A stretch of 64,000 nt of DNA, taken from contig NZ_FOXV01000007.1 of assembly GCF_900115815.1 (NCBI RefSeq), positions 124,001-188,000 on the forward strand, read 5' to 3'. Shown here piece after piece: positions 9,816 to 18,541 of the stretch. The stretch comes from Roseivivax halotolerans (GTDB taxonomy: Bacteria; Pseudomonadota; Alphaproteobacteria; Rhodobacterales; Rhodobacteraceae). The notes beneath the pieces were generated by a model. That model did no database searches and was not told the origin of the DNA. It worked only from the letters and a program-made list of their open reading frames with translations. How positions within the stretch are numbered: the first letter of the stretch is position 1; the number at the start of each line of letters is the position of its first letter. Made by a program: the position numbers and the translations under genes.

Positions 9816-10598
9816 ATGACACAGACGCGCAGAACCTTCCTCGTCAGCGCCGCAGCACTCGCCGGAGGAACGACGATCATGCCCTTTGCAGCGATGGCGC
9901 AGGACCAGACGTCGAACACGTTCGAGACCGAGGCCGGCCCGGTGACGGTACACCCGGTTGAGCATGCGTCTTTCGTGCTCGAAACGCCATCCGGCACGAT
10001 CTATGTCGACACGGTCGGAGATGCGGACCTGTATTCGGACTTCCCTGCGCCAGACCTCATCCTGATCACGCATGAGCATGGCGACCATTACAACGCGGAG
10101 ACACTGACCGCGCTTGCGGGCGAGGAAACGCAGATCGTCACCAATCCCGCCGTGTTCGACATGCTACCCGAGGAGCTGGCCTCCAGAGCAACTTCGATGG
10201 CCAATGGCGACAGCGGCGAGATGATGGGCATCGCGATCGACGCGATCCCGGCGCACAACACCACCGAGGACCGGATGAACTTCCACCCGGAGGGCCGCGA
10301 CAATGGTTACGTCCTCGATTGGGGCGGGTTTCGGATGTACATCTCCGGGGATACCGAAGTGACCGACGAGATGCGCGCGCTCGAGAATATCGACGTGGCC
10401 TTCGTCTGCATGAATCTGCCTTTCACGATGGGTGCGGAACAGGCCGCCGAGGGCGTGAACGCGTTTCAACCGGCGGTCGTCTACCCCTACCACTACCGGG
10501 GCCGCGACGGCGGCACGCAGGATCCCGAAGAATTTGCGTCGATGGTCGACGGCTCCGAGGTCCGCATGGGCGAATGGTATCCCAACGGTATGGGCTGA
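9816..10598 (+). CDS. Tat-exported MBL-fold metal-dependent hydrolase (UlaG-like)
   Basis: The 260-residue product begins with a twin-arginine signal (TRRTFLV, residues 4-10, then a hydrophobic stretch to AMAQ near 29), so it is probably exported folded. The mature part is a metallo-beta-lactamase fold: LITHEHGDHY (about 87-96, metal ligands HxHxDH), a later Asp in YISGDTE (about 173-179), and a C-terminal His in YPYHYRG. The closest subclass is the UlaG/YtnP-type single-domain hydrolases. Substrate unknown. It is followed by a strong terminator and is transcribed alone. Confidence 0.85.
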   Translation: MTQTRRTFLVSAAALAGGTTIMPFAAMAQDQTSNTFETEAGPVTVHPVEHASFVLETPSGTIYVDTVGDADLYSDFPAPDLILITHEHGDHYNAETLTALAGEETQIVTNPAVFDMLPEELASRATSMANGDSGEMMGIAIDAIPAHNTTEDRMNFHPEGRDNGYVLDWGGFRMYISGDTEVTDEMRALENIDVAFVCMNLPFTMGAEQAAEGVNAFQPAVVYPYHYRGRDGGTQDPEEFASMVDGSEVRMGEWYPNGMG

Positions 10599-10622
10599 TA
10601 GCATCGTGTTGTGACGAGCATG

Positions 10623-10652
10623 GCCCCCGGCTGAGTGCCCGGGGGCTTTTTT
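10623..10652 (+). terminator. Rho-independent terminator of the MBL-fold gene
   Basis: An 8-bp GC stem (GCCCCCGG at 10623-10630 with 10639-10646) has an 8-nt loop and a T6 run at 10647-10652. The last Ts of the run are shared with the stop codon (TAA on the minus strand) of the convergent gntR gene. Confidence 0.9.
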
Positions 10653-11298
10653 ATGCCGCGGTCCGCAGGCGGCTGAAGCTCATGGAGATATGCGCCCGGC
10701 GCACGAGCGCCGCAGCCTGCACGTCGCCTGCCTCGAGGGCGGCCAGCGTCTCCCGAATCTCGGCCTCGAAACTCTCGCATTCGCGCATGAGATCGAGCTC
10801 TCCGATCCGCGCCAGCCAGATCCGCGCCGTCTTGAGGTAAAGCCGCTCTGCTACCTCGATAAGGGGGCCGTTGCCGGTCAGTCGCAGCCCGAGGCGGAAA
10901 AAGGCGGCGTTGAGTTCGGCAAAGGCGCGCGGATCCGGTGCAGCGGAGAGGCGTTCGGCGTCGGCCAGCATGTCTTCCGCGGACGCGACGATGTCTTCTG
11001 TCACGGGCCTTGGCGAGAGACGGCCGATCAGTTCGGCAAGCTCCATCCGAAGCGCGTAGATATGGGCGAGTTCCGATGGCTCCACATCGGTGACGAGAGT
11101 GCCGACACCGTGCCGCGTCTCGACGAGCCCTTCATCGGACAGACGCGCTAGAACCCGGCGAAGGGGTGTGCGAGAGACGCCGAACTCGGCCGCAAGCGCC
11201 TCCTCGCCCAGTTTTGTGCCCGGCGGATAGTCAAGCAGGCAGATCCGCGTGCGTAGCACGTCGTAAAGCTGGTGATGCCGGGTCTCCGCCTCGCTCAT
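10651..11298 (-). CDS. GntR-family transcriptional regulator, FadR/FCD subfamily
   Basis: The 215-residue regulator has an N-terminal winged helix (LYDVLRTRICLLDYPPGTKL, then FGVSRTPLRRVLARL, about residues 10-55) and an all-helical FCD ligand-binding domain (about 80-200) typical of catabolic-locus repressors. The start at 11298 forms an ATGA overlap with the M20 deacylase gene, so it is the third gene of the doeA-like/M20/gntR operon. Two TGTnnACA palindromes upstream of the operon (13697-13708 and 13802-13815) are its likely operators. The ligand is probably the imported solute or its hydrolysis product (inference). Confidence 0.9.
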   Translation of the reverse strand: MSEAETRHHQLYDVLRTRICLLDYPPGTKLGEEALAAEFGVSRTPLRRVLARLSDEGLVETRHGVGTLVTDVEPSELAHIYALRMELAELIGRLSPRPVTEDIVASAEDMLADAERLSAAPDPRAFAELNAAFFRLGLRLTGNGPLIEVAERLYLKTARIWLARIGELDLMRECESFEAEIRETLAALEAGDVQAAALVRRAHISMSFSRLRTAA

Positions 11299-12455
11299 GC
11301 CGAAAGCTGCGCCCCTAACCCGTGCAGCATGTCGATGCATTGGCTGAGCTGCTCGCGGGTGACGAACTCGTCGGGCTTGTGGGCCTGCGCGATGGAGCCG
11401 GGACCGCAGACCACGACCGACATGCCGATCTCCTGGAAGAGGCCCGCTTCGGTGCCAAACGGCACGAGCTCGGCCTTCGTCGCGCCGGTCAGTTCCGCCA
11501 TGAGATCACGCGCGGCGTTCTCGGACATCGGCTCGAGCCCCGCGACCTCGCCGATCACCTCGGTCACGATATCCGCGTCAGGATGCACCTCGCGCATCGC
11601 GGGCAGGAGATCGCGTTCGACATAGGCGCGGATATCGTCCTTCACGAACGCGGCGTCGCTGCCTTGCACGGGCCGCATCTCCCATTGCACCTCGGCCCAG
11701 CCGGGGATGACATTGTGCGCGTGCCCGCCCGCAAGACGGCCGATATTGATCGTGGTCCAGGGCGGATCGAACTTGGACGTCTCGGGCGCGCGCCCGCGCA
11801 GCTGATCGGCCAGAAGCAAAAGCCGCGTGACGTAGAGCACCGCATAGGACACCGCGTTCACGCCGCGGTCCGGGGCGGAGCCGTGCCCTTCGAGCCCGGT
11901 AAAGGTTGCGGTATATTCGCAGCAGCCCTTGTGCCCTTCGATGATCCGCATCTCCGTCGGCTCGCCCACGATGGCGATGGCGGGCCGGATCTCGCGCTCT
12001 GCAAGCTCGGGCACCAGCGCCTGCGCGCCGAGGCAGCCGACCTCCTCGTCATGGGTGAAACAGAAATGCACCGGCCGCTTCAGCGTCTTGTGCGAGAACT
12101 CCCGCGCCATCGCGAGACTCGCGGCGATGAAACCCTTCATGTCGCACGCCCCGCGCCCGTAGAGTGCATCGTCCCAGGCAGACATGCGGAAAGGATCCGT
12201 GGTCCAGTTCTGGTCGGTCACCGGCACGACGTCGGAATGCCCCGAGAGCACGACGCCGCCCGACCGCTCGGGCCCGAGCGTCGCGAAGAGATTCGCCTTC
12301 GCGCCGGTCGGATCCGCATAGACATCGACCTTCGCGCCGGCATCGTCGAGGATGTTGGCCATGTGGTCGATCAGGGCGCGGTTCGGCTCTGATGAGACCG
12401 TCGGGTGCGCGATCAGATCGGCAAGAATGGTTTCTGTGGCCCAGAGATCGCTCAT
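11295..12455 (-). CDS. M20-family deacylase, acetylornithine deacetylase (ArgE)-like
   Basis: The 386-residue dinuclear zinc hydrolase removes an acyl group from an amino-acid or diamine nitrogen. The metal and catalytic residues are visible: His73/Asp75 in SGHSDVVP, bridging Asp105 in GRGACDMKG, catalytic Glu137 with Glu138 in THDEEVG, Glu165 in VGEPTE, and a late His-containing segment. It closely resembles ArgE, but its position between a DoeA-like hydrolase and a GntR regulator argues for a catabolic role. It may deacetylate the N-acetyl-diamino acid that a DoeA-type enzyme releases. ATGA overlaps exist on both sides. Confidence 0.88.
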   Translation of the reverse strand: MSDLWATETILADLIAHPTVSSEPNRALIDHMANILDDAGAKVDVYADPTGAKANLFATLGPERSGGVVLSGHSDVVPVTDQNWTTDPFRMSAWDDALYGRGACDMKGFIAASLAMAREFSHKTLKRPVHFCFTHDEEVGCLGAQALVPELAEREIRPAIAIVGEPTEMRIIEGHKGCCEYTATFTGLEGHGSAPDRGVNAVSYAVLYVTRLLLLADQLRGRAPETSKFDPPWTTINIGRLAGGHAHNVIPGWAEVQWEMRPVQGSDAAFVKDDIRAYVERDLLPAMREVHPDADIVTEVIGEVAGLEPMSENAARDLMAELTGATKAELVPFGTEAGLFQEIGMSVVVCGPGSIAQAHKPDEFVTREQLSQCIDMLHGLGAQLSA

Positions 12456-13648
12456 GTCTTCACGAACATCTTGCGGGGCCGGTTGCAGAAGGTTTCGGCC
12501 GGACCGTCTTCGGTGATGAGAATCGACTCGGTGATCTCTAGCCCCCAATCGGCCATCCAGAGGCCGGGCATGAAGTGAAATGTCATGCCGGGTTCAAGCT
12601 CGGTCTCGTCCTCGGAGCGCAGGCTGATCGTGCGCTCGCCCCAGTCGGGCGGATAGGACAGCCCGATCGGATAACCGCAGCGCGCGCCGCGTTCGATGCC
12701 CGCGCTTTCGAGAGGCGCGGCCAGCGCATTGGCGATGTCACAGGCACGGTTGCCCGCCCGCGCCGCGTCGAGCCCGGCCTCCAGCCCTTCGACAAGCGCC
12801 GCTTCCGCGCGCTTGAAGATGTCCGACGGCTCGCCCAGAAAGATCGTCCGGCAGAACGGCGCGTGATAGCGGCGAAAACAGCCCGAGATCTCGAAGAAGG
12901 TCGCCTCGCCCTGGTTGAAGGGGCGTCCATCCCACGTGAGGTGCGGCGCGGCCGCGTCAGAGCCCGAGGGCAGCAGCGGAACGATCGCGGCATAATCGCC
13001 CCAATGGCCGTCCACACCCGACAGCGCGTCGCGATACACCTCGGCCACGACCTCGTTCTTCGGCACCCCCGGCTCGACCCGTTCGACGAGCCCGTCGATG
13101 ATCTTTTCGGAGATCTTCGCCGCGCGGCGGATGAAGACGAGCTCCTCTTCCGATTTCACCGCGCGCTGCCAGTTCACGAGCGCCGTCGCGTCGATGAAGG
13201 TGGCGTCCGGCAGTTCCTCGGTCAGCGATTGGTAGGCCTTGGCCGAGAAGTAGTAATTGTCCATCTCGATGCCGATCCGCACCTTGTCGAGCCCCATGCC
13301 GATCACACGCTGGGCAAGGTCCTGCATCGGGTGTCGTTCGGTCGACTGGACGTAATTGTCGGCATAGCCGATGACGCGGTCGTCGCCCATCCAGACGGTC
13401 CGCACCGCGCCATTCGAATCCTGGTTCCTGCCCCACCAGATCGGATCCGCATCGGGAAAGACCAGGACGCCCTGGTGCACGTAGAAGGACCACCCGTCAT
13501 AGCCTGTCAGCCACGCCATATTGGACGGGTCCGTGACAAGCAGAAGCTCGACGCCCGCGCGGTCCATTGCGCGCCGGGTCTTGTCGAGCCGCCGATTGTA
13601 CTCGGCCTCGGAGAAAGGAAGGTCCTTCGAGAAACGGTGAAATACCAT
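12452..13648 (-). CDS. Ectoine hydrolase-like protein, M24 creatinase/aminopeptidase fold (DoeA/EutD family)
   Basis: The 398-residue protein has the DoeA hallmarks: NMAWLTGYDGWSFYVHQ near residues 46-62, EMDNYYFSAKAYQSL, APHLTWDGRPF, RCGYPIGLSYPPDWGERT and MTFHFMPGLW in the C-terminal pita-bread domain. Where metallo-M24 peptidases carry Asp ligands, this reads EISGCFRRYHAPFCRT, so like creatinase it is probably metal-independent. DoeA opens the ectoine ring to N-acetyl-diaminobutyrate. The usual DoeB/EutE (AstE-type) partner is absent here, and an M20 deacylase follows instead. The ATG at 13648 has GGAAAGG seven bases upstream. The exact substrate is inferred, not shown. Confidence 0.82.
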   Translation of the reverse strand: MVFHRFSKDLPFSEAEYNRRLDKTRRAMDRAGVELLLVTDPSNMAWLTGYDGWSFYVHQGVLVFPDADPIWWGRNQDSNGAVRTVWMGDDRVIGYADNYVQSTERHPMQDLAQRVIGMGLDKVRIGIEMDNYYFSAKAYQSLTEELPDATFIDATALVNWQRAVKSEEELVFIRRAAKISEKIIDGLVERVEPGVPKNEVVAEVYRDALSGVDGHWGDYAAIVPLLPSGSDAAAPHLTWDGRPFNQGEATFFEISGCFRRYHAPFCRTIFLGEPSDIFKRAEAALVEGLEAGLDAARAGNRACDIANALAAPLESAGIERGARCGYPIGLSYPPDWGERTISLRSEDETELEPGMTFHFMPGLWMADWGLEITESILITEDGPAETFCNRPRKMFVKT

Positions 13649-13696
13649 GGGCAAGCCTTTCCGAAACGGATGTCGTTACCCTGTCATCTGTGCCCC

Positions 13697-13708
13697 TTTG
13701 TGTACAAC
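13697..13708. promoter_or_regulatory. Candidate GntR operator 1
   Basis: The sequence TTTGTGTACAAC contains TTGT-gt-ACAA, an inverted repeat matching the TGTnnACA core seen at site 2. It lies 49 bp upstream of the doeA-like start codon, a position suited to repressing that operon. This fits the general form of FadR-subfamily GntR sites (GT...AC cores). Binding is inferred. Confidence 0.5.
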
Positions 13709-13801
13709 GGGGCCTCACCAAAAACGACATGCGCGCGCGCAATCTTGCATTTGAACGACAATTTGCTGCCGTGCTCGGCAGAGACGGGTAACTTTTTGGC
13801 A

Positions 13802-13815
13802 GGATGTATACATCC
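13802..13815. promoter_or_regulatory. Candidate GntR operator 2 (perfect palindrome)
   Basis: GGATGTATACATCC is a perfect 14-bp palindrome with the core TGTATACA. It is midway between the divergent operons, about 105 bp from site 1. A GntR of the FCD type is encoded in the adjacent operon, making this its best candidate site. Confidence 0.55.
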
Positions 13816-14083
13816 AAAGGCTGGGCTCCGCGCGATTCGTCCTCGCCCGATCTTCAGGCTTCCTGACGTTCTCTCGTCCTCAGTCGCGAGGAAATTTGCC
13901 CGAATCTTCGCTTTTCGCAGTTCAAATGCCGCAAATGCCTAGTGGTTGACGCGCAAAGGGCCTTCTTCTTGGGTTTCTGAGCGACCCCACGGTCAAGACA
14001 GTTGCAAGTGAGGTCCTCACCATATTTAGTTCTTCAGTGACAAGCGGAGCCATAACCGCGTGAACGACAATCAGGGAGCCGAG

Positions 14084-15184
14084 ATGGCGCAAGCGGCTGA
14101 GACCGACTCGTTCGTAGCATTCGAGCGAGTTCAAAAAAGCTATGATGGCGAGACACTCGTCGTTAAGGACCTCAATCTCTCCATGCCGAAAGGCGAGTTT
14201 CTGACGATGCTCGGGCCTTCGGGATCGGGCAAGACAACCTGCCTGATGATGCTTGCCGGTTTCGAGACGGCAACGCATGGGGCGATCAAGCTCGACGGCG
14301 TGTCGATCAACAATATCCCGCCGCATAAACGCGGGATCGGGATGGTATTTCAGAACTACGCGCTCTTTCCGCACATGTCGGTGGCCGAGAACCTCTCCTT
14401 CCCACTGGAGGTGCGCGGCATCTCCAAGTCGGATCGCGAGGATAAGATCAATCGCGCGCTCGACATGGTGCAGATGCGTAGTTTCGCCGGCCGCCGCCCG
14501 GCCCAGCTTTCAGGTGGCCAGCAGCAGCGGATCGCGTTGGCGCGCGCGCTTGTTTTCGAGCCCGAACTGGTCCTGATGGACGAGCCGCTCGGTGCGCTCG
14601 ACAAGCAGCTGCGCGAGACCCTGCAATTCGAGATCACCAACCTGGCCCACGAGCTCGGCATCACGGTGGTCTATGTCACGCACGACCAGACCGAGGCGCT
14701 GACCATGTCTGATCGCGTCGCGGTCTTCGACGACGGACGCATCCAGCAGCTCGCGCCGCCGGACGAGCTTTACGAGAGGCCGCAGAACAGCTTCGTCGCC
14801 CAGTTCATCGGCGAGAACAACACGCTCGAGGGCGTGGTCGAAAGCATCAACGGCAATCAATGCACCGTTCGGCTCGATTCCGGTGACATCATCGACGCGC
14901 TGCCGGTCAATGTCGCAAACAAGGGCGAGCGCACGGTGGTGTCGATCCGGCCCGAGCGGGTGGAGTTCAACAAGGAGCGCCTCCAGGAAGGCGCACACCT
15001 GCTGAAGGCCGAGGTCAAGGAATTCATTTACATGGGTGACATCTTCCGCACCCGCCTTTCCGTGGCGGGGAACGACGATTTCATCATCAAGACGCGAAAC
15101 GCGCCCGACCAGCGGCGTCTCAAGCCTGGCGAACAGCTCGAGATCGGCTGGCTCGCCGAGGATTGCCGCGCTCTGGACGCATAA
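14084..15184 (+). CDS. ABC importer ATP-binding protein, PotA/polyamine type
   Basis: The 366-residue cytoplasmic ATPase powers uptake by the two permeases encoded downstream. It has Walker [10 protein letters not shown] (about 45-53), Q-loop [12 protein letters not shown], signature LSGGQQQR, Walker [13 protein letters not shown]-loop [10 protein letters not shown], and a C-terminal TOBE domain (about 245-360). The frame opens at a GTG 24 bp earlier, but the ATG at 14084 has an AGGGAG site five bases upstream. It is the first gene of the importer operon. The substrate class (polyamine, putrescine, or another cationic solute) follows from family similarity only. Confidence 0.92.
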   Translation: MAQAAETDSFVAFERVQKSYDGETLVVKDLNLSMPKGEFLTMLGPSGSGKTTCLMMLAGFETATHGAIKLDGVSINNIPPHKRGIGMVFQNYALFPHMSVAENLSFPLEVRGISKSDREDKINRALDMVQMRSFAGRRPAQLSGGQQQRIALARALVFEPELVLMDEPLGALDKQLRETLQFEITNLAHELGITVVYVTHDQTEALTMSDRVAVFDDGRIQQLAPPDELYERPQNSFVAQFIGENNTLEGVVESINGNQCTVRLDSGDIIDALPVNVANKGERTVVSIRPERVEFNKERLQEGAHLLKAEVKEFIYMGDIFRTRLSVAGNDDFIIKTRNAPDQRRLKPGEQLEIGWLAEDCRALDA

Positions 15185-15197
15185 GCACCGAATACCT

Positions 15198-15228
15198 CGA
15201 CGCGCGCCCGGATCGGGCCCGCGCGTCG
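15198..15228 (+). other. Stable GC stem-loop between the ATPase and solute-binding protein genes
   Basis: CGACGCGCG at 15198-15206 pairs with 15220-15228, and CCCG at 15207-15210 pairs with 15214-15217, leaving a 3-nt loop and a two-base bulge. There is no T run, so it is unlikely to be a terminator. Hairpins in this place often stabilise the upstream or downstream mRNA so that the binding protein is made in excess (inference). Confidence 0.6.
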
Positions 15229-15310
15229 GGGGTGCCATGAGGGTTCGAACGTCCGACCCGTGACGCGGGCCCCTCAAACCAAAAGACGGGCAATGACTAG
15301 GGAGACTGTA

Positions 15311-16414
15311 ATGAAGTTCTCGAAGACACTTATGGCAACGACGGCCCTGACCGTTGCAGCCGGCGCGACCGCGTTCGCGCAGGATCAGGAAATGGTCGAC
15401 AGCATGACGCTGGTCAGCTGGGGCGGTGCCTACCAGAACAGCCAGCAGCAGGCATATGTCGTACCCTACCTCGAGATGAATCCCGACGTATCCGTGAGCT
15501 GGGACGAAAGCTCCGCGGAAGCGGTCGCGCGTCTGCGCGCGATGAACGAAGCGGGCAACATCACCTGGGATCTCGTCGACGTCGTGGCTTCTGACGCCAT
15601 CCGTCTCTGCGACGAAGGTCTGGCGATGGAGATCGACCACGACGAGATGCTCGAAGCCGCGCCCGACGGCACCGAAGCGTCCGACGATTTCGGCGACCTG
15701 ATCGTCTCCGACTGCTACATCCCGCAGATCGTCTACTCCACGACCTTCGGCTACCGCACCGACATGGTGCCGGAAGGCGTCGAGGCCCCGAACGACATCT
15801 GCGACGTCTGGGATCTTGAAACCTATCCGGGTCAGCGCGCGCTGGAGCGTCGTCCGATCAACAACATGGAATGGGCTCTGCTCTGCGACGGTGTCGCTAA
15901 GGACGAGATCTATGACGTGCTCGCGACCGAAGAGGGCCAGGATCAGGCGCTCGCCAAGCTCGACGAGATCAAGGACCAGGTCGTGTGGTGGAACGCAGGC
16001 GCAGACACGCCGCAGCTTCTGGCCGACGGCGAAGTCTTCATGGGTTCGACCTATAACGGCCGCCTCTACTCGGCGATCGAAGAGCAGGACCAGCCCATCG
16101 GCATGATGTGGGACGCGCAGGTGTTCGACCTTGATGGCTGGATCATTCCCGAAGGTCTGCCGGAAGACCGTCTGGCACGCGTGATGGACTTCGTCCGCTT
16201 CGCGACCGACACGCAGCGTCTGGCTGATCAGGCCAACTACATCTCCTACGGTCCGGCGCGCCAGTCCTCGGCTCCGCTGGTTCCGGAGGACATGAAGCAG
16301 CACATGCCGACCGATCCGGAAAACTCGGCCAACACGTTCCTCTACAACTACGAGTTCTGGGCTGACTATCGCGACGATATCGACGCGAAGTTCCAGTCCT
16401 GGCTCGCTCAGTAA
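15311..16414 (+). CDS. Periplasmic solute-binding protein, PotD/PotF type
   Basis: The 367-residue secreted receptor has a signal peptide (residues 1-23, ending ATAFA before Gln). The mature part starts with the family motif VSWGGAYQNSQQQAY and continues with WDLVDVVASD, the pattern of type II binding proteins of spermidine/putrescine importers. The ATG at 15311 is preceded by AGGGAGAC. It is encoded in the importer operon after an intercistronic hairpin. The mature protein is highly acidic, with many Asp/Glu that could contact a cationic ligand. Exact ligand unknown. Confidence 0.9.
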   Translation: MKFSKTLMATTALTVAAGATAFAQDQEMVDSMTLVSWGGAYQNSQQQAYVVPYLEMNPDVSVSWDESSAEAVARLRAMNEAGNITWDLVDVVASDAIRLCDEGLAMEIDHDEMLEAAPDGTEASDDFGDLIVSDCYIPQIVYSTTFGYRTDMVPEGVEAPNDICDVWDLETYPGQRALERRPINNMEWALLCDGVAKDEIYDVLATEEGQDQALAKLDEIKDQVVWWNAGADTPQLLADGEVFMGSTYNGRLYSAIEEQDQPIGMMWDAQVFDLDGWIIPEGLPEDRLARVMDFVRFATDTQRLADQANYISYGPARQSSAPLVPEDMKQHMPTDPENSANTFLYNYEFWADYRDDIDAKFQSWLAQ

Positions 16415-16546
16415 GGATGAGGTTCCGGGCGATGCGTCACAGCATGTATCGCCCGGTGTGATACCGATGGGATGCGCCGCAGAGGCGCATCCCGCCAACC
16501 AAGAACGAGCGGCAAGAAGACCGCGGCAGGGATGGGACCAAGCGAC

Positions 16547-16834
16547 ATGCCCAAGGGCTATATCATCGCACATATCACCGTTGAGGATCCGGAGGCGTAT
16601 CGCGAATACGTCGAGAAGGACACGCCCATCCTCACCGGTCTCGGTGGACGCTTCATCGTTCGCGGCGGCCCGTCCGAGGTCGTCGAAGGCGCATCCCATG
16701 ACCGGCACGTCGTCATCGAATTCGACGATTACGCCAGCGCAGAGCGCGCATACCGCGACCCTGATTACCAGGCTGTCGCCGATATTCGCCGCCGCACCGC
16801 GCAAAGCACAATCATCCTCGCAGAAGGGGTCTGA
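16547..16834 (+). CDS. DUF1330-family small protein
   Basis: The 95-residue protein has the ferredoxin-like DUF1330 pattern: KGYIIAHITVEDPEAYREYV at the N-terminus and the central FIVRGG and VVIEFDDYASAERAY motifs. Members are small dimeric alpha+beta-barrel proteins of unknown biochemical function. It sits between the binding protein and the first permease, 3 bp before the permease ATG, so it is part of the importer operon. Its presence suggests a cytoplasmic step or sensor for the imported compound. The frame is open upstream, but MPKGYIIAH at 16547 is the family start. Confidence 0.88.
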   Translation: MPKGYIIAHITVEDPEAYREYVEKDTPILTGLGGRFIVRGGPSEVVEGASHDRHVVIEFDDYASAERAYRDPDYQAVADIRRRTAQSTIILAEGV

Positions 16835-16837
16835 GCC

Positions 16838-18538
16838 ATGAGCGACGCCAGTACCGATCCGGACAAGATCGAGGGTCCGACGCCCGACAATGCGATGCGC
16901 GCCGCCAAGGCCGCCGATGACGGTCCGATGCTCGCGGCGGACGGAACGCCGCTCAAGAAATCGCTCGCCAAATCGCTGCGGGTGCAGAAGATGCGCGCGC
17001 TTATCCTGATCGCTCCTCTTCTGATCTTCGTTCTGGTCAGCTTCATCGCGCCCATCGGCGACATGCTCTTCCGCTCGGTCGAGAACCAGATCGTCTCGGA
17101 CACGCTGCCGCGCACCACCGCGCGGATCGACGAGTGGGATTCGGCATCCGGCGAGACGCCGGACGAGGCGCTCTACGAAGCACTGTTCTACGATCTCTTC
17201 GTTGCCGAGGCGCGGCGGGAACATACGCGTCTCGGCACCCGTCTCAATTACGAGATGACGGGCATGTCTTCGCTCTTCCGCCGCTCGGGCCGGAGCCTCG
17301 ATGACATCTCGGACGTCTATCTCGACCAGTTCGAAGACCTCAATGAAGCCTGGGACGAGGCCCTGCCCTGGGCCGAGCTGATGGGCGATCCCGACTGGAT
17401 CGCGGAGCAGCAGGCGTTCGACGAGGCTGGCGAAGACGGCCGGATGCCGCGGTTCGAACTGCGCGAGGGCGCGATCAACGAATTCCCGAACGCGGCTGCC
17501 GCCTACGAGACCTTTGCGCGTTTCTCGCAAACCGAAGAAGAAGACAGCCCGCTGGAAGAAGAGCCTTACGGACTTGTCCATGTGGCGCTTTACAAGGATC
17601 TGACCGAAAACGGCTACAGCCAGTATGACGGCCCGCGCGCGGATCTCGTGCAGGAAGCTGATGCCGCGGTCGACGGGTTCGAGAGCATCGGCTTCAAGGA
17701 AGGCATGATCGAGATCGACGAGGATTGGGGAAATCCCGAGATCTGGACCACGCTACAGATGTATTCGCCCGACTATACCACGGGCTACTTCCTGAACTCC
17801 GTGGACATGCAGAAGACCGCGGATGGTCCTGCGCTCCGCGATGCTGATGAGCGGATCTATGGCCTGTTGTTCCAGCGCACGCTCTTCATGTCGCTGGTCA
17901 TCACCTTCAGCTGCATCGCGCTCGGCTATCCGGTGGCGTATCTGTTGTCGAACCTGCCGGCGCGTACGGCGAACCTCCTGATGATCCTCGTTCTGCTGCC
18001 GTTCTGGACGTCGCTTCTGGTTCGAACCTCGGCCTGGAAGGTGATGCTGCAGCAACAAGGCGTGATAAACGACGTGCTCGTCTGGCTCGGCATGATCGGC
18101 GACGGCAGCCGGCTCGTGATGATCAACAACCAGTTCGGTACGATCGTGGCCATGACCCACATCCTGCTGCCATTCATGATCCTGCCGATGTATTCGGTGA
18201 TGTCGACGATCCCGCCCTCCTATGTTCGGGCGGCCAGGTCTCTTGGTGCGACGCCGACGACGGCGTTCCGGCGGGTTTACTTCCCGCAATCGATCCCGGG
18301 GATCGGCGCGGGCTCTATCCTCGTCTTCATCCTGTCGATCGGCTACTACATCACGCCCGAGATCGTCGGCGGCACCACCGGTACGTTCATCTCGAACCGG
18401 ATCGCCTATCACATCTCGTCGTCTCTCAACTGGGGCCTCGCGGCGGCGCTGGGTACGATCCTGCTGGTGGTCGTGCTGGTGCTCTACTGGGCCTATGACC
18501 GCATCGTCGGCATCGACAACGTGAAACTCGGGGGCTGA
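16838..18538 (+). CDS. ABC importer permease, PotB type with a large extracytoplasmic insertion
   Basis: The 566-residue inner-membrane subunit has TM1 at about 52-73, then about 270 mostly acidic, hydrophilic residues (76-345), then five more TM helices starting near 347. The EAA loop (AARSLGATPTTAFRRVYFP) lies near residue 467 and contacts the ATPase. Ordinary PotB/PotH proteins are about 280-320 residues with a short first loop, so the loop here is an unusual extra domain facing the periplasm, perhaps an added substrate- or receptor-docking module. It is 3 bp after the DUF1330 gene and 3 bp before the second permease. Confidence 0.9.
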   Translation: MSDASTDPDKIEGPTPDNAMRAAKAADDGPMLAADGTPLKKSLAKSLRVQKMRALILIAPLLIFVLVSFIAPIGDMLFRSVENQIVSDTLPRTTARIDEWDSASGETPDEALYEALFYDLFVAEARREHTRLGTRLNYEMTGMSSLFRRSGRSLDDISDVYLDQFEDLNEAWDEALPWAELMGDPDWIAEQQAFDEAGEDGRMPRFELREGAINEFPNAAAAYETFARFSQTEEEDSPLEEEPYGLVHVALYKDLTENGYSQYDGPRADLVQEADAAVDGFESIGFKEGMIEIDEDWGNPEIWTTLQMYSPDYTTGYFLNSVDMQKTADGPALRDADERIYGLLFQRTLFMSLVITFSCIALGYPVAYLLSNLPARTANLLMILVLLPFWTSLLVRTSAWKVMLQQQGVINDVLVWLGMIGDGSRLVMINNQFGTIVAMTHILLPFMILPMYSVMSTIPPSYVRAARSLGATPTTAFRRVYFPQSIPGIGAGSILVFILSIGYYITPEIVGGTTGTFISNRIAYHISSSLNWGLAAALGTILLVVVLVLYWAYDRIVGIDNVKLGG

Positions 18539-18541
18539 GCC

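Larger units (their letters stand above)
13649..14083 (+). other. Divergent intergenic control region between the doeA-like operon and the ABC importer
   Basis: These 435 bp hold no convincing gene. They contain two TGTnnACA palindromes (13697-13708 and 13802-13815), a separate perfect inverted repeat GTGAGGTCCTCAC at 14008-14020, and a TTGACG box at 13946 that could be part of a promoter toward the importer, although no good -10 follows at the usual spacing. It is less GC-rich than the flanking genes. It probably carries both divergent promoters. Confidence 0.6.

Noticed and set aside
12452-13648. Xaa-Pro aminopeptidase or methionine aminopeptidase
   Set aside because: The Asp metal ligands of M24 peptidases are replaced, and the long DoeA-type motifs near residues 46-62 and in the C-terminal domain fit ectoine hydrolase.
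14510-17581. A very long open frame on the minus strand across the importer operon (over 1000 codons)
   Set aside because: It is antisense to the ATPase, binding protein, DUF1330 and permease genes, all of which show family motifs. Its product is rich in Arg/His/Val and matches no pattern. High GC makes such antisense frames common.
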